A stretch of DNA of 64,000 nucleotides. Origin: Chitinophagales bacterium (GTDB taxonomy: Bacteria > Bacteroidota > Bacteroidia > Chitinophagales > JADIYW01). The translations under genes and the position numbers were made by a program. Shown here one piece after another: positions 53,816 to 62,754 of this stretch; the stretch's first letter is position 1; every line of letters starts with the position of its first letter. The notes below the pieces were generated by a model. It was not told the DNA's origin. It was given only the letters and a program-made list of their open reading frames with translations, and did not search any database. The stretch spans positions 2,082,813-2,146,812 of the forward strand of contig JACJXT010000011.1 in the NCBI GenBank assembly GCA_020636535.1. The letters are read 5' to 3'.

Positions 53816-54694
53816 ATGAAATCATTTCTTATTTTCCTAATTATTGTTATAGGCGTATCTTCTTGTAATAAAGACAATAACAATCCAACAAATACAATAG
53901 ACAATAAAATAAAGTCTATTTTTATTGACAATGAAATAAGCCCTTTTATAACTGATACACTTTTTTTCCATTATGACGCCACAGACGGTTGGTTAGATTC
54001 TATAACTATTGGTAATGAAAGCTATATTACAATTAATAGACCAATAAATAATATTATAAATATATTAGTAACTTTCGCTTATGAAGGTGGTGTTCAAAGT
54101 ACTCCAATACAAGTGTATATTAATGCTAATAACACCGTAGATAAAATTACATATTACGACTCAATTTATAATGAATACAAAGTTCTATCTAAATACATCA
54201 GTACAAATAATCAATTAGATACTTTATATTCTATACAATATAATGTTGCTTATATTTCTTTTTATCAATCAATTATGTATGATTTTAATTATGATGATAA
54301 TGCCTCAATGATTAATTATGTTAATAAACATACTGATAATCCTTTAATTCCAAACAATGAATTTTATGATACTGCTAGATTAACCTATACCAACATAATT
54401 CAAAACTCAATAGATTATAATTTAATGCTGTCTTTTGTAGATTTGTTCGGAAGTGTTACTTATAACAATAATCCATACATGAATTTACCATTTGTATTAA
54501 GTTTAAATGGCTATTATACTTTTAGTATTAGTAAATATTTGGTTGAATCAACCTACTCATTTAATACAACATCAAATTTAAATGCAAGTTATTCTTATCA
54601 ATTTAATAATAATAATTTTATATCTAACATTAATTCTGTAATTAACAATGGAATTAATGATGTCAATGTATTTATAGATATTGACTATTTCTAA
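53816..54694 (+). CDS. Hypothetical lipoprotein
   Basis: 292 residues. Signal SFLIFLIIVIGVSSC with Cys at about 17 and an Asn/Asp-rich linker (NKDNNNPTNT). The body is beta-rich with RHS/YD-like short strands (TYYDSIYNEYKVLSKYIS) and no domain I recognise. It stands alone; the sterol-desaturase-like gene is convergent after 9 bases. Confidence 0.75.
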   Translation: MKSFLIFLIIVIGVSSCNKDNNNPTNTIDNKIKSIFIDNEISPFITDTLFFHYDATDGWLDSITIGNESYITINRPINNIINILVTFAYEGGVQSTPIQVYINANNTVDKITYYDSIYNEYKVLSKYISTNNQLDTLYSIQYNVAYISFYQSIMYDFNYDDNASMINYVNKHTDNPLIPNNEFYDTARLTYTNIIQNSIDYNLMLSFVDLFGSVTYNNNPYMNLPFVLSLNGYYTFSISKYLVESTYSFNTTSNLNASYSYQFNNNNFISNINSVINNGINDVNVFIDIDYF

Positions 54695-54703
54695 AGTTTA
54701 TTA

Positions 54704-55354
54704 TTATTTCTTATAAATTGTACCATAAATCCAATCAAAAATTGGATAAGAAATATTAAAGTTATACTTAGTCATCAGTGTTGTATCATGATGCGTATGA
54801 TGTAATTTTTTTAATCGTTTTACTAATGGAATTTTTAGTAAAAAATGGTTTTCTGGTAAGTGATAGCAAAAATGTAAAAACTCATAATTAAAATAGTAAG
54901 CAATAATGGTTGCCATAAAAATTAATGCAGCATTCGTATTCCACAACCAAAATATCAATAGACTAACAGGCAATACAAAACATACAAAAAAGAAAATCAA
55001 CAACACAGGTGGAAACAAAACAGCTTTAAAATCTTTTGTACTATCAAACGACATATTATCGTAAGTAAAAAAGTGGTGGTGTTGCATCGTGTGTCGTTCA
55101 AAAACTTTACTCAATAATTTTGTTTGATGATGCATTGGTCCTTTATGTCCAATATATTCTATCCAATTAATATATATAAATGTAAAAGGTATAATTAATA
55201 ATTCTTTCCATGTTGTTTGATGAATATTCAGCACACAAAAAACAATTACAGCAACACACCAAAATACTACAAACAAAACATGAGCATAGCCATTGTAATT
55301 TTTACCAATAAAATTTTGCCTATACTGATTTCTATATTGCTCTACTGCTTTCAT
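54704..55354 (-). CDS. Sterol desaturase / fatty acid hydroxylase family protein
   Basis: 216 residues, four membrane helices. The His clusters of the family are HKGPMHHQTKLL, HTMQHHHFF, FLHFCYHLPENH and HHTHH, which bind two irons. It would hydroxylate or desaturate a lipid such as a fatty acid, carotenoid or hopanoid; substrate unknown. No partner nearby. Confidence 0.88.
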   Translation of the reverse strand: MKAVEQYRNQYRQNFIGKNYNGYAHVLFVVFWCVAVIVFCVLNIHQTTWKELLIIPFTFIYINWIEYIGHKGPMHHQTKLLSKVFERHTMQHHHFFTYDNMSFDSTKDFKAVLFPPVLLIFFFVCFVLPVSLLIFWLWNTNAALIFMATIIAYYFNYEFLHFCYHLPENHFLLKIPLVKRLKKLHHTHHDTTLMTKYNFNISYPIFDWIYGTIYKK

Positions 55355-55457
55355 ATTAAATCCAAATTACATATTTTTTTGACAAACACAGCATCTTATT
55401 ATATATAGTATAAAAACAAGGTATAAAAAGCACATACTAAAGCAGTTTGGCTTTGAA

Positions 55458-55630
55458 GCATTTTCAGCAATAGAGGTAAATGTCTCGAAATTGCATTGCG
55501 AGGAACGAGCAATAGGCATGTAGAGACAAATTTATCATCGGTTTGCTTTACCAAAATAAAAAAATAGAGTAAAGCAAAATTGCCTTAAATGCTTCTTGAC
55601 TTTTTTGTTTCTTTTTGTGTCAAGGCAAAA
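55458..55630. repeat. Dispersed 170-bp intergenic repeat (copy 2, inverted)
   Basis: Shows AAATTGCATTGCGAGGAACG and AGCAAAATTGCCTTAAA, the reverse complements of blocks in 46889-47062. The copies have drifted outside these blocks. Confidence 0.7.
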
Positions 55631-55787
55631 AGAAAAAATAATAATGAACACAATATCTTTTTCATGAACTTATTAGTCGGTTAAAGTATAGCTAAACATT
55701 AAAACAAAATGAGATACTTCCCAAATTACATAATAGTAGATTTTTTTGTATTAAAATTGTAATTTCCAATTTATATACTTAAAATTT

Positions 55788-55795
55788 TATCTTTG
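55788..55795 (+). promoter_or_regulatory. Candidate -7 element of metG
   Basis: TATCTTTG matches TAnnTTTG and ends 14 bases before the TTG start at 55810, the same distance as for tyrS. No well-placed TTG lies upstream. Confidence 0.4.
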
Positions 55796-55809
55796 TAAAA
55801 AAGAATCCA

Positions 55810-57843
55810 TTGAAAAAAAGATATACTATAACTGCTGCTTTGCCTTATGCTAATGGACCATTACACATAGGTCATTTAGCTGGTGCTTATATTGCAGCCG
55901 ACATTTATGCTCGATTTTTGCGTCTACAAAATCATGATGTCTGTTTTGTGTCTGGTAGTGATGAACATGGTGCGGCTATTACCATTAAAGCCATGAGAGA
56001 AAACACTACACCACAAGCCATTGTAGATAAATACCATCATATTATCAAAAAATCATTCGAAGATTTTGGGATTGAATTTGACATCTATCACAGAACAACT
56101 GCACCAATTCATTACGATACTTCTCAAGAATTCTTTTTAGAATTATTAGATAAAAATGCATTTGAAGTAATTGAATCAGAACAATACTATGATGAAACTG
56201 CTCATCAATTTTTAGCTGATAGATATATTATTGGTACTTGTCCAAATTGTGGTAACGAAAATGCCTATGGCGACCAATGCGAAAAATGTGGAAGCAGTTT
56301 AAGTCCAACAGAACTCATCCGTCCAAAGTCAACCATTAGTGGCGATACACCTATTCTTAAAAAAACCAAACACTGGTATTTAAAACTCAATGAACAAGAA
56401 GCTTGGTTAAAACAATGGCTCAACAATGAAGATAAAAAAGATTGGAAAGCTCATGTATTAGGTCAGTGCAACGCTTGGTTAGATAACGGTTTACAACCAA
56501 GAGCTATGACACGCGATTTAGATTGGGGAATTCCTGTGCCTTTGGAAGATGCTAAAAACAAGGTGTTGTATGTTTGGCTCGATGCACCAATTGGCTACAT
56601 TTCTGCTACAAAAGATTGGGCAAATGCTAATGGTAAAGACTGGAAAGATTATTGGCAAAACGACAAAACAGAATTGGTACATTTTATAGGAAAAGATAAT
56701 ATTGTTTTTCATTGTATCATTTTTCCATCTATTTTACATACTACAGACAACTATATTGTACCAACTAATGTTCCTGCTAATGCTTTTATGAATTTAGAAG
56801 GCAATAAAATTTCTACTTCAAAAAATTGGGCAGTTTGGTTACATGAATACTTAGAAGAGTTTCCAAACAAGCAAGATGAACTACGCTATGTGTTGATTGC
56901 CAATATGCCAGAAAATAAAGACAGCGAATTTACTTGGCAAGATTTTCAAGATAAAGTAAACAATGAATTGGTAGCAACTTACGGAAACTTTGTTAATAGA
57001 ATTATAAGTTTAATTAATAAGTATTACGATGGTAATATCGATTATCAATTACAAAAATCTATGGCAGAGAATGATAGTATTTTGAAAACAACGATTGATG
57101 CTACATTAAAAAATATTGAAAATTATATATTAAAATTCAAATTTAAAGATGCTTTAAACGAACTGATGAGTTTTGCAAGAGAAGGCAATAAGTTTTTAGC
57201 AGAAACAGAACCTTGGAAATTGTATACAAAAAATCCAGATAAAACCAAAGATATTTTAAGCATTGGATTAGATTGGGTGTATGCTCTTGGAGTTTTATCT
57301 CAACCATTGTTGCCTTTTACTGCTAAGAAAATTTTTGCTTTACTCAACACAGAAATTCCTAATAATTTAGATTGTTATCACTATACAATAAAAAATAATA
57401 AAATTAATAAAGCTACGCTCCTTTTTGAAAAAATTGAAGACAGTCAGATTGAGTTTCAAATTGAAAAATTAAAAAATACATTAGCTACAACTGAAATCAA
57501 TACAGTTGCTCCACCAAAAGAAAATATTGCTTACGAAGATTTTGATAAATTAGATATTAGAACTGGAAAAATAGTAAGTGCCAAAAAAGTAGAAAAAGCA
57601 GACAAATTATTAGAGCTATTAGTTGATGTTGGTTTTGAACAAAGAACCATTGTTTCTGGTATTGCTGAACATTTTTCTGCTGATGAAATCGTAGGACAAG
57701 AAGTTGCTGTATTGGTAAATTTAGCACCTAAAAAATTGAGAGGCATTATGAGTAATGGAATGATTTTAATGGCAGAAGATGAAAATGGAAAGTTAGTATT
57801 TGTCAATGCAAAAAATATAAGCTCAGGTAATATAATTAGATAA
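55810..57843 (+). CDS. metG: Methionyl-tRNA synthetase
   Basis: 677 residues, starting at TTG 55810; no nearby ATG fits and the family begins with this (K)RYTITAALPYANGP. Motifs: HIGH (HIGHLAG, residues 19-25), the zinc knuckle CPNCGNENAYGDQCEKCG, WLDAPIGYI, KISTS as the KMSKS loop, and a C-terminal tRNA-binding domain (FDKLDIRTGKIVSAKKVEKA). It charges tRNA-Met. The hybrid histidine kinase gene follows after 3 bases, an unusual neighbour. Confidence 0.96.
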   Translation: MKKRYTITAALPYANGPLHIGHLAGAYIAADIYARFLRLQNHDVCFVSGSDEHGAAITIKAMRENTTPQAIVDKYHHIIKKSFEDFGIEFDIYHRTTAPIHYDTSQEFFLELLDKNAFEVIESEQYYDETAHQFLADRYIIGTCPNCGNENAYGDQCEKCGSSLSPTELIRPKSTISGDTPILKKTKHWYLKLNEQEAWLKQWLNNEDKKDWKAHVLGQCNAWLDNGLQPRAMTRDLDWGIPVPLEDAKNKVLYVWLDAPIGYISATKDWANANGKDWKDYWQNDKTELVHFIGKDNIVFHCIIFPSILHTTDNYIVPTNVPANAFMNLEGNKISTSKNWAVWLHEYLEEFPNKQDELRYVLIANMPENKDSEFTWQDFQDKVNNELVATYGNFVNRIISLINKYYDGNIDYQLQKSMAENDSILKTTIDATLKNIENYILKFKFKDALNELMSFAREGNKFLAETEPWKLYTKNPDKTKDILSIGLDWVYALGVLSQPLLPFTAKKIFALLNTEIPNNLDCYHYTIKNNKINKATLLFEKIEDSQIEFQIEKLKNTLATTEINTVAPPKENIAYEDFDKLDIRTGKIVSAKKVEKADKLLELLVDVGFEQRTIVSGIAEHFSADEIVGQEVAVLVNLAPKKLRGIMSNGMILMAEDENGKLVFVNAKNISSGNIIR

Positions 57844-57846
57844 TGA

Positions 57847-59904
57847 ATGACTAAATCGCTCAAAAAAAATGATTGTGATAAAATTTTAGACACTGTACAA
57901 CAGTACAAACAAGCACACAATTATATCGAAGCGATTGAACTTTTACAAAAAAGTATTTATCATACAGATACTTGTAATTTAGAATATACAATAAAACTAC
58001 AAGCAGAACTAGCTGATTTATATTTCATCATCAACGATTATAAGAACAGTTTTGAAATTTATTTAGAAGCACTCAATAATGCATTAAATAATAAGTTATA
58101 CGACTTATCTTTTGATTTATATTATATTATAGGTAGAAAACAACTCAACTTATGGCAATTTAAAAAAGCAATTGAGCTTTACGAACAAGCACTCAATTTA
58201 GCAGAAAGAATTAAAAATAAAGAAAAAATAATTGAATATTATATTAATGTTGGAAATATTTATAATTGGGACGAGCAGCTAGATAAAGCATTCAGTTTTT
58301 TAGATAAAGCAATGCAACAAGAAACAGCAATTAAAGATAATATTGCACTTACTCGTTTATATGCTTCTTATGCAATTTTACAGCGAAAATTAAAACAATT
58401 TGAAATTGCAGAATCTTTTTTCATTAAAAGTATTGCTATTGCAGAACAATATCAGTTAGATTTATTGATAGATATTAAAAAGAGTTATGGCATTATGTTG
58501 TTAGATATTCAGCAATATGAAGAAGCTGAAGAAATGTTATTGAGTTCAATTATTTATATAGATAATACAAAACAAAAGCATAAGAAAGATCCAAGTAATG
58601 CTGCTATTTTCGAAGCATTAATAAAATTGTATAAAGCAACAAATAAACTAGAACAAGCACTTTTATTTTATGATAAATTATATGAGTGTAAAATAGAATT
58701 AATGGAAAAAGGATACTCGCAAAGCAACAATGTTTTTTTGGCAAAAATTGGTTTAGAAAACGCTCGAAAAGAAAAACAGTTTGCTCAAGAAAAAGCTGAG
58801 TTAAAATCTGTTTTTATTGCGTCTATTAGTCATGAAATTAGAACACCTATCAATATAATTTTAGGTGCTTCCGATTTACTATCGCAAAGCAATCCAAGCG
58901 AGCAACAACAACCGTATATCAATGTACTACAAAATTCAGGTAAAAAATTATCTAGTTTAATTAATGACATATTAGATATTTCAAAAATTGAAGCTGGTAA
59001 ATTTGAAATCATCAACGATAAAATTCACTTAGATAAACTACTCGACAATATTAAAAATGCATTTATTGCTGTTCATCAAAACAAAGCAGTACAGTTAAAA
59101 TTTAAAATCAATGATGATGTGCCTTTAGTTATTCAAGGTGATGAAAACAGACTAGAACAAGTTATTACAAATCTTATTAGTAATTCATTAAAATTTACAA
59201 TTAAAGGAAATATCACCACTACAATCAAACAAAAAAACGAACAATTAATCATTCAAATAAAAGACACAGGAATTGGTATTCCAAAAAATAATTTAAACAA
59301 TATTTTTGATCATTACGAGCAAGTAAAAAATAAAGAACAACGCAAATACAAAGGCACTGGTTTAGGTTTGTCTATTGTAAAAAAGTTGGTCGAATTAATG
59401 CATGGCAATATTCAGGTAAAAAGTAAAGTTGATGTTGGTACTACATTTACCATTCAATTACCTTTAATTGAAATAGATGCTATTGCTACACAAACAGAAA
59501 ATATCAACGACTTAGCTTTTCTAAAAAACAAAAAGATTTTAATTGTTGATGATACAGAAGAAAACAGATTCATTACCATCAATACACTAATTATCAACGA
59601 AAACTCTATTCATTGTTTTGAAGCTGAAAATGGAAAAGTTTGTATTGATTTCTTACAGAAGAATAAACATCATATAGATTTAATTATTATGGATTTAGAT
59701 ATGCCAATAATGAATGGATTTGAAGCTGCTGCTTTTATTAAAAACGATAAACAATTAAAGCATCATAAAATTTTAGGCACAACTGCAAGTCTTATTACCG
59801 AAAGTGATTTCGATTATCAATCGCTTGGATTTGATGCCTTTATTCCAAAACCTTTCAACAATAATGAACTGTTAGAAGTCCTCAAAAAAGTTTTATCTAA
59901 ATAG
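57847..59904 (+). CDS. Cytosolic TPR hybrid histidine kinase
   Basis: 685 residues, no membrane helix. Residues about 20-290 hold tetratricopeptide-like helix pairs (KAIELYEQALNLAERI, DKAFSFLDKAMQQE); a linker leads to the HisKA domain with phospho-acceptor His329 (SHEIRTP), then the ATPase domain (N-box SNSLKF, G1 DTGIGIP, G2 GTGLGLSI) and a receiver domain with Asp616 (IMDLDMP) and the usual Lys (PKPF). It likely senses a cytosolic signal through TPR binding. It is the second gene after metG. Confidence 0.93.
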   Translation: MTKSLKKNDCDKILDTVQQYKQAHNYIEAIELLQKSIYHTDTCNLEYTIKLQAELADLYFIINDYKNSFEIYLEALNNALNNKLYDLSFDLYYIIGRKQLNLWQFKKAIELYEQALNLAERIKNKEKIIEYYINVGNIYNWDEQLDKAFSFLDKAMQQETAIKDNIALTRLYASYAILQRKLKQFEIAESFFIKSIAIAEQYQLDLLIDIKKSYGIMLLDIQQYEEAEEMLLSSIIYIDNTKQKHKKDPSNAAIFEALIKLYKATNKLEQALLFYDKLYECKIELMEKGYSQSNNVFLAKIGLENARKEKQFAQEKAELKSVFIASISHEIRTPINIILGASDLLSQSNPSEQQQPYINVLQNSGKKLSSLINDILDISKIEAGKFEIINDKIHLDKLLDNIKNAFIAVHQNKAVQLKFKINDDVPLVIQGDENRLEQVITNLISNSLKFTIKGNITTTIKQKNEQLIIQIKDTGIGIPKNNLNNIFDHYEQVKNKEQRKYKGTGLGLSIVKKLVELMHGNIQVKSKVDVGTTFTIQLPLIEIDAIATQTENINDLAFLKNKKILIVDDTEENRFITINTLIINENSIHCFEAENGKVCIDFLQKNKHHIDLIIMDLDMPIMNGFEAAAFIKNDKQLKHHKILGTTASLITESDFDYQSLGFDAFIPKPFNNNELLEVLKKVLSK

Positions 59905-59918
59905 TACTCATCTTTTTC

Positions 59919-59979
59919 TGTGATGTCAGAAATTTCTTGCTGACACTTCTGTGATGTCTGAAGTTGCCTTCTGACACTT
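59919..59979. repeat. Two degenerate 30-base repeats that form hairpins
   Basis: CTGTGATGTCAGAAATTTCT and CTGTGATGTCTGAAGTTGCC start copies at 59919 and 59949, each ending CTGACACTT. Within a copy TGTCAG pairs with CTGACA. They follow the kinase gene and may serve as a weak terminator. Confidence 0.55.
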
Positions 59980-60036
59980 CAAACCTTATACTTTACTTAG
60001 CAAAAAACAAAAATATTTTTACCTACTTTTGTTTAG

Positions 60037-62100
60037 ATGCACAGCAAACTTAAATACATCATATTTATTGGACTAATATCAATTAGCACTACCATAAAAT
60101 CGCTTTCGTTTAATATACAAGCAGATACTAGTATATTAAATAATACTATAACTAAAATAACTATAAATGATATCCAACAACTCGTCAATCAAACAAAAGA
60201 AAATACATTATCTATTAATTCAAAAGTTACTACTGACTATCAAATTCAATTAAGCCAATCAAACGATTTCATTGCAAACATAAACATCAACAACAATGAT
60301 TTTAAAAACAAATTCGAGTGGACAAAAAACAATACTACGCTCCTTTTAACTGCTAATAGTTATAAAGCATTTTCCGATGGATTATATGCACTTTTACAGG
60401 AGCAATTGGGTTTTAAATTTTATCATACCAAAGAACAAATAATTCCAAATAAAATAGAAGAATCACTAATTAATTTTAAATCGTTTAAAGGAGAACAAGT
60501 CTTTAGCAAAAATGGTTTTCATTTACATACTATGCATCCAATTGAGTTAACAGAATTTCTGTTAGACGAAACCAAACCCAATGCACTCAACGAAGTAAAA
60601 CAATACATCGACTGGTTGGCTAGAAACGGACAAAATTATTTCGAGTTCAATTTACTAGAAAGCATCAACAAAGATTCGTGGTTAGCACACGCACAAGCCA
60701 TTACAAATTATGCACATCAACGAGGCATTTTTTGTGGTGTCGATTTATCTATACACATGATTCAACAAAAAGCATTTCAGCTATACAGTGGTTGGTTCAA
60801 ACACGATAAAAAAATTATAGACAATGTCAATTGGTTAGCTCAAGCAGGTTTCGATATCTGGAATTTAGAGCTATCATCAACAGAATTTTCACAACAAGAT
60901 TATAGTAAATTATTAGCACAAGTAGAATTAATACAAAACTTATTAAATAAAAACAATATTGTATTAATGAGTCGAAGTCATGTTGTAAAAGCCAATAAAA
61001 TGGTATCTAATAACAAAAACGACTTGTACAGTTTGCTCAACAACAAACATGGATTAATGATTCACACGGTAATGTTTTATAGTTTAATAGATGAAGTTGC
61101 TCCAGTGTACGAGAACGAAAATCTGCAACACATGCAACAGTTGTTACTACAAGAACAACAAAAACGAACGGTTTGGTATTATCCAGAATCTGCTTATTGG
61201 ATTACTTTCGACAATAGCGTTCCTATGTTCTTAATGTCATATTTAAAAGCAAGATTAGACGATATTAACTTCTGTGAAACACATCACATAACAGGTCATC
61301 TTACCTTTACTTCTGGTTGGGAATGGAACTATTGGCTCATCGATTGGAGCATAGCACGATGGTCTTGGAATTATGAAATAGATAACATAACTATCGATAA
61401 ATATCCATTACAATACATAAGCGATGTAGTAAAAAATGATACTATATTTAATTATATTAAACAATCATATTTATTACAAGAACGCTATATTAAAGACAGC
61501 ACACTTATAAAAGTACTCACAGCACAAACCATTACTGATGAAATTGGAGGAAAAATAAATTTAGAATTACATCCACGACCAGAACTTGCCTATAAATACA
61601 TTAGAAACAAAGCAACACAAGAAGAATTAAATTTTATTTCTAACAAATATATTAATAATATAAATTCATATATTAATAAACAAGAAAAACTAAACAAACC
61701 AACAAGCAATAATGTATTAGAACAAGAATTGATAGATGGCATTAATATAACACTATTAAGAGCAAAACACAAATATTATACTTTAAAATATTTAATTAAC
61801 TATCGAGCAAATAAAATCGACAAGCAAAAAAACAATATTGATTACTTACTAGACAGTGCTACTACAATCCGACAACAAGCACAACAAATAGTGCAACAAA
61901 GAGAGCAACACTATAGGTACAATCTACACGATTTAAGCTATCAGCATAAAAGTCATACTGCCTACGAATTTGGATATTTGTATCCAACACATCAATTACA
62001 CTTTTGGCAACGAGAAGAATTGCAAGCCAAGCACAACAAATACAAATTCTGGTACAGAAACATTTGGAATGTCTTTAAAATTATAGGCATTGTAAATTAA
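60037..62100 (+). CDS. Secreted putative glycoside-hydrolase-like protein
   Basis: 687 residues with a signal peptide (IIFIGLISISTTIKSLSF). Residues about 90-150 (NSYKAFSDGLYALLQEQLGF) resemble the N-terminal domain of GH20 hexosaminidases and GH67 glucuronidases; the next 300 residues (FHLHTMHP, YFEFNLLESINKDSW, GWEWNYWLIDWSIARW) suggest a TIM barrel with acidic and aromatic residues. The C-terminal part is helical and Lys/Gln-rich. A carbohydrate role is an inference; no catalytic residue is assigned. A -7 element TACTTTTG (60024-60031) ends 5 bases before the ATG. Confidence 0.55.
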   Translation: MHSKLKYIIFIGLISISTTIKSLSFNIQADTSILNNTITKITINDIQQLVNQTKENTLSINSKVTTDYQIQLSQSNDFIANININNNDFKNKFEWTKNNTTLLLTANSYKAFSDGLYALLQEQLGFKFYHTKEQIIPNKIEESLINFKSFKGEQVFSKNGFHLHTMHPIELTEFLLDETKPNALNEVKQYIDWLARNGQNYFEFNLLESINKDSWLAHAQAITNYAHQRGIFCGVDLSIHMIQQKAFQLYSGWFKHDKKIIDNVNWLAQAGFDIWNLELSSTEFSQQDYSKLLAQVELIQNLLNKNNIVLMSRSHVVKANKMVSNNKNDLYSLLNNKHGLMIHTVMFYSLIDEVAPVYENENLQHMQQLLLQEQQKRTVWYYPESAYWITFDNSVPMFLMSYLKARLDDINFCETHHITGHLTFTSGWEWNYWLIDWSIARWSWNYEIDNITIDKYPLQYISDVVKNDTIFNYIKQSYLLQERYIKDSTLIKVLTAQTITDEIGGKINLELHPRPELAYKYIRNKATQEELNFISNKYINNINSYINKQEKLNKPTSNNVLEQELIDGINITLLRAKHKYYTLKYLINYRANKIDKQKNNIDYLLDSATTIRQQAQQIVQQREQHYRYNLHDLSYQHKSHTAYEFGYLYPTHQLHFWQREELQAKHNKYKFWYRNIWNVFKIIGIVN

Positions 62101-62171
62101 TATAAAACATCTAATAATAACAAATAACTTATTACTAAATACTAATAACCATTGACTAATGACTAAATCTA

Positions 62172-62275
62172 TGGCATAACCTCCATTACATTACGGTCGG
62201 GCTATCACTACAAGTCCTCGCTCCTATCGTCGCTGTGGGCTTTCCGTTCTATCCCTTATGCAAATTGTGCTACAA
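62172..62275. other. GC-richer block of foreign character before the recombinase region
   Basis: The block GGTCGGGCTATCACTACAAG ... TCGTCGCTGTGGGCTTTCCG is much GC-richer than its surroundings and holds no gene. Sequences of this style recur beside integrases in Bacteroidota, as far as I recall. It lies between the secreted protein gene and the zinc-ribbon gene and may mark an integration border. Confidence 0.4.
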
Positions 62276-62283
62276 AAAACAGT

Positions 62284-62646
62284 TTATCTTTTTACAATTA
62301 AAACTGCATCATCCGAAAACTCCATCCAAGCAAAATCATAAATACAATGATACATTTTACCATGTCTATTAATATGAAAGTGAGTTAAATATTTAAACCT
62401 AAACTTCTTATTTTCTAATACCAATCTATTTACTTTTTTCTGCGTTAATCGTTTACCCAAAATCTCTAACAAAATAGATCTATTTCTATGTAATATTTTA
62501 TCAATATTTTCAGCTTCAATATTAGTTGTCTTTCTTAATTGATAATGATAGTAACTTTTACATTTTACCGAACAAAATAGTTTTTCAGGTCTTCCGTAAA
62601 TCTCTTGTTTACAAATTTTACATTTTCTACTTACTTTTTCACTCAT
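62284..62646 (-). CDS. Small zinc-ribbon protein
   Basis: 120 residues. The N-terminal Cys pairs CKICKQEI and FCSVKCKSYYH form a treble-clef zinc site of the kind in nucleic-acid-binding proteins. The rest is basic and helical (RSILLEILGKRLTQKKVNRL), followed by a beta-hairpin with the block YHCIYDFAWMEF. Such proteins are widespread in Bacteroidota and I know no function. It is transcribed away from the recombinase gene, and the 108-base space between them carries a palindromic operator candidate. Confidence 0.8.
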   Translation of the reverse strand: MSEKVSRKCKICKQEIYGRPEKLFCSVKCKSYYHYQLRKTTNIEAENIDKILHRNRSILLEILGKRLTQKKVNRLVLENKKFRFKYLTHFHINRHGKMYHCIYDFAWMEFSDDAVLIVKR

Positions 62647-62680
62647 AACTAATTGATAATTAATTTTATAAAATTATAAG

Positions 62681-62699
62681 TATATCAACGGTTGATATA
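62681..62699. promoter_or_regulatory. Perfect 19-bp palindrome in the divergent control region
   Basis: TATATCAAC-G-GTTGATATA is a perfect inverted repeat. On the minus strand the zinc-ribbon promoter element TATATTTG (62703-62710) places the transcription start inside it, the usual site for a repressor operator. The recombinase promoter lies to the right. Confidence 0.6.
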
Positions 62700-62717
62700 T
62701 TGCAAATATAATTATTC

Positions 62718-62748
62718 TTGTATATTTTTAAAATTTTTTGTATATTTT
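62718..62748 (+). promoter_or_regulatory. Promoter of the tyrosine recombinase
   Basis: TTG (62718-62720) is followed after 20 bases by TATATTTT (62741-62748), one change from TAnnTTTG. The 13-base phrase TTGTATATTTTTA occurs twice (62718-62730 and 62738-62750). It ends 6 bases before the ATG at 62755, so the message is almost leaderless. Confidence 0.5.
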
Positions 62749-62754
62749 TATTCT

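Larger units (their letters stand above)
55355..55809. other. Intergenic region with a dispersed repeat
   Basis: 455 bases. The inner part (55458-55630) is an inverted copy of the repeat at 46889-47062; the last 70 bases hold the metG promoter. No gene. Confidence 0.6.

Noticed and set aside
62172..62275. RNA gene in the GC-rich block
   Set aside because: No tRNA cloverleaf or other fold I could recognise; reported only as a composition outlier.
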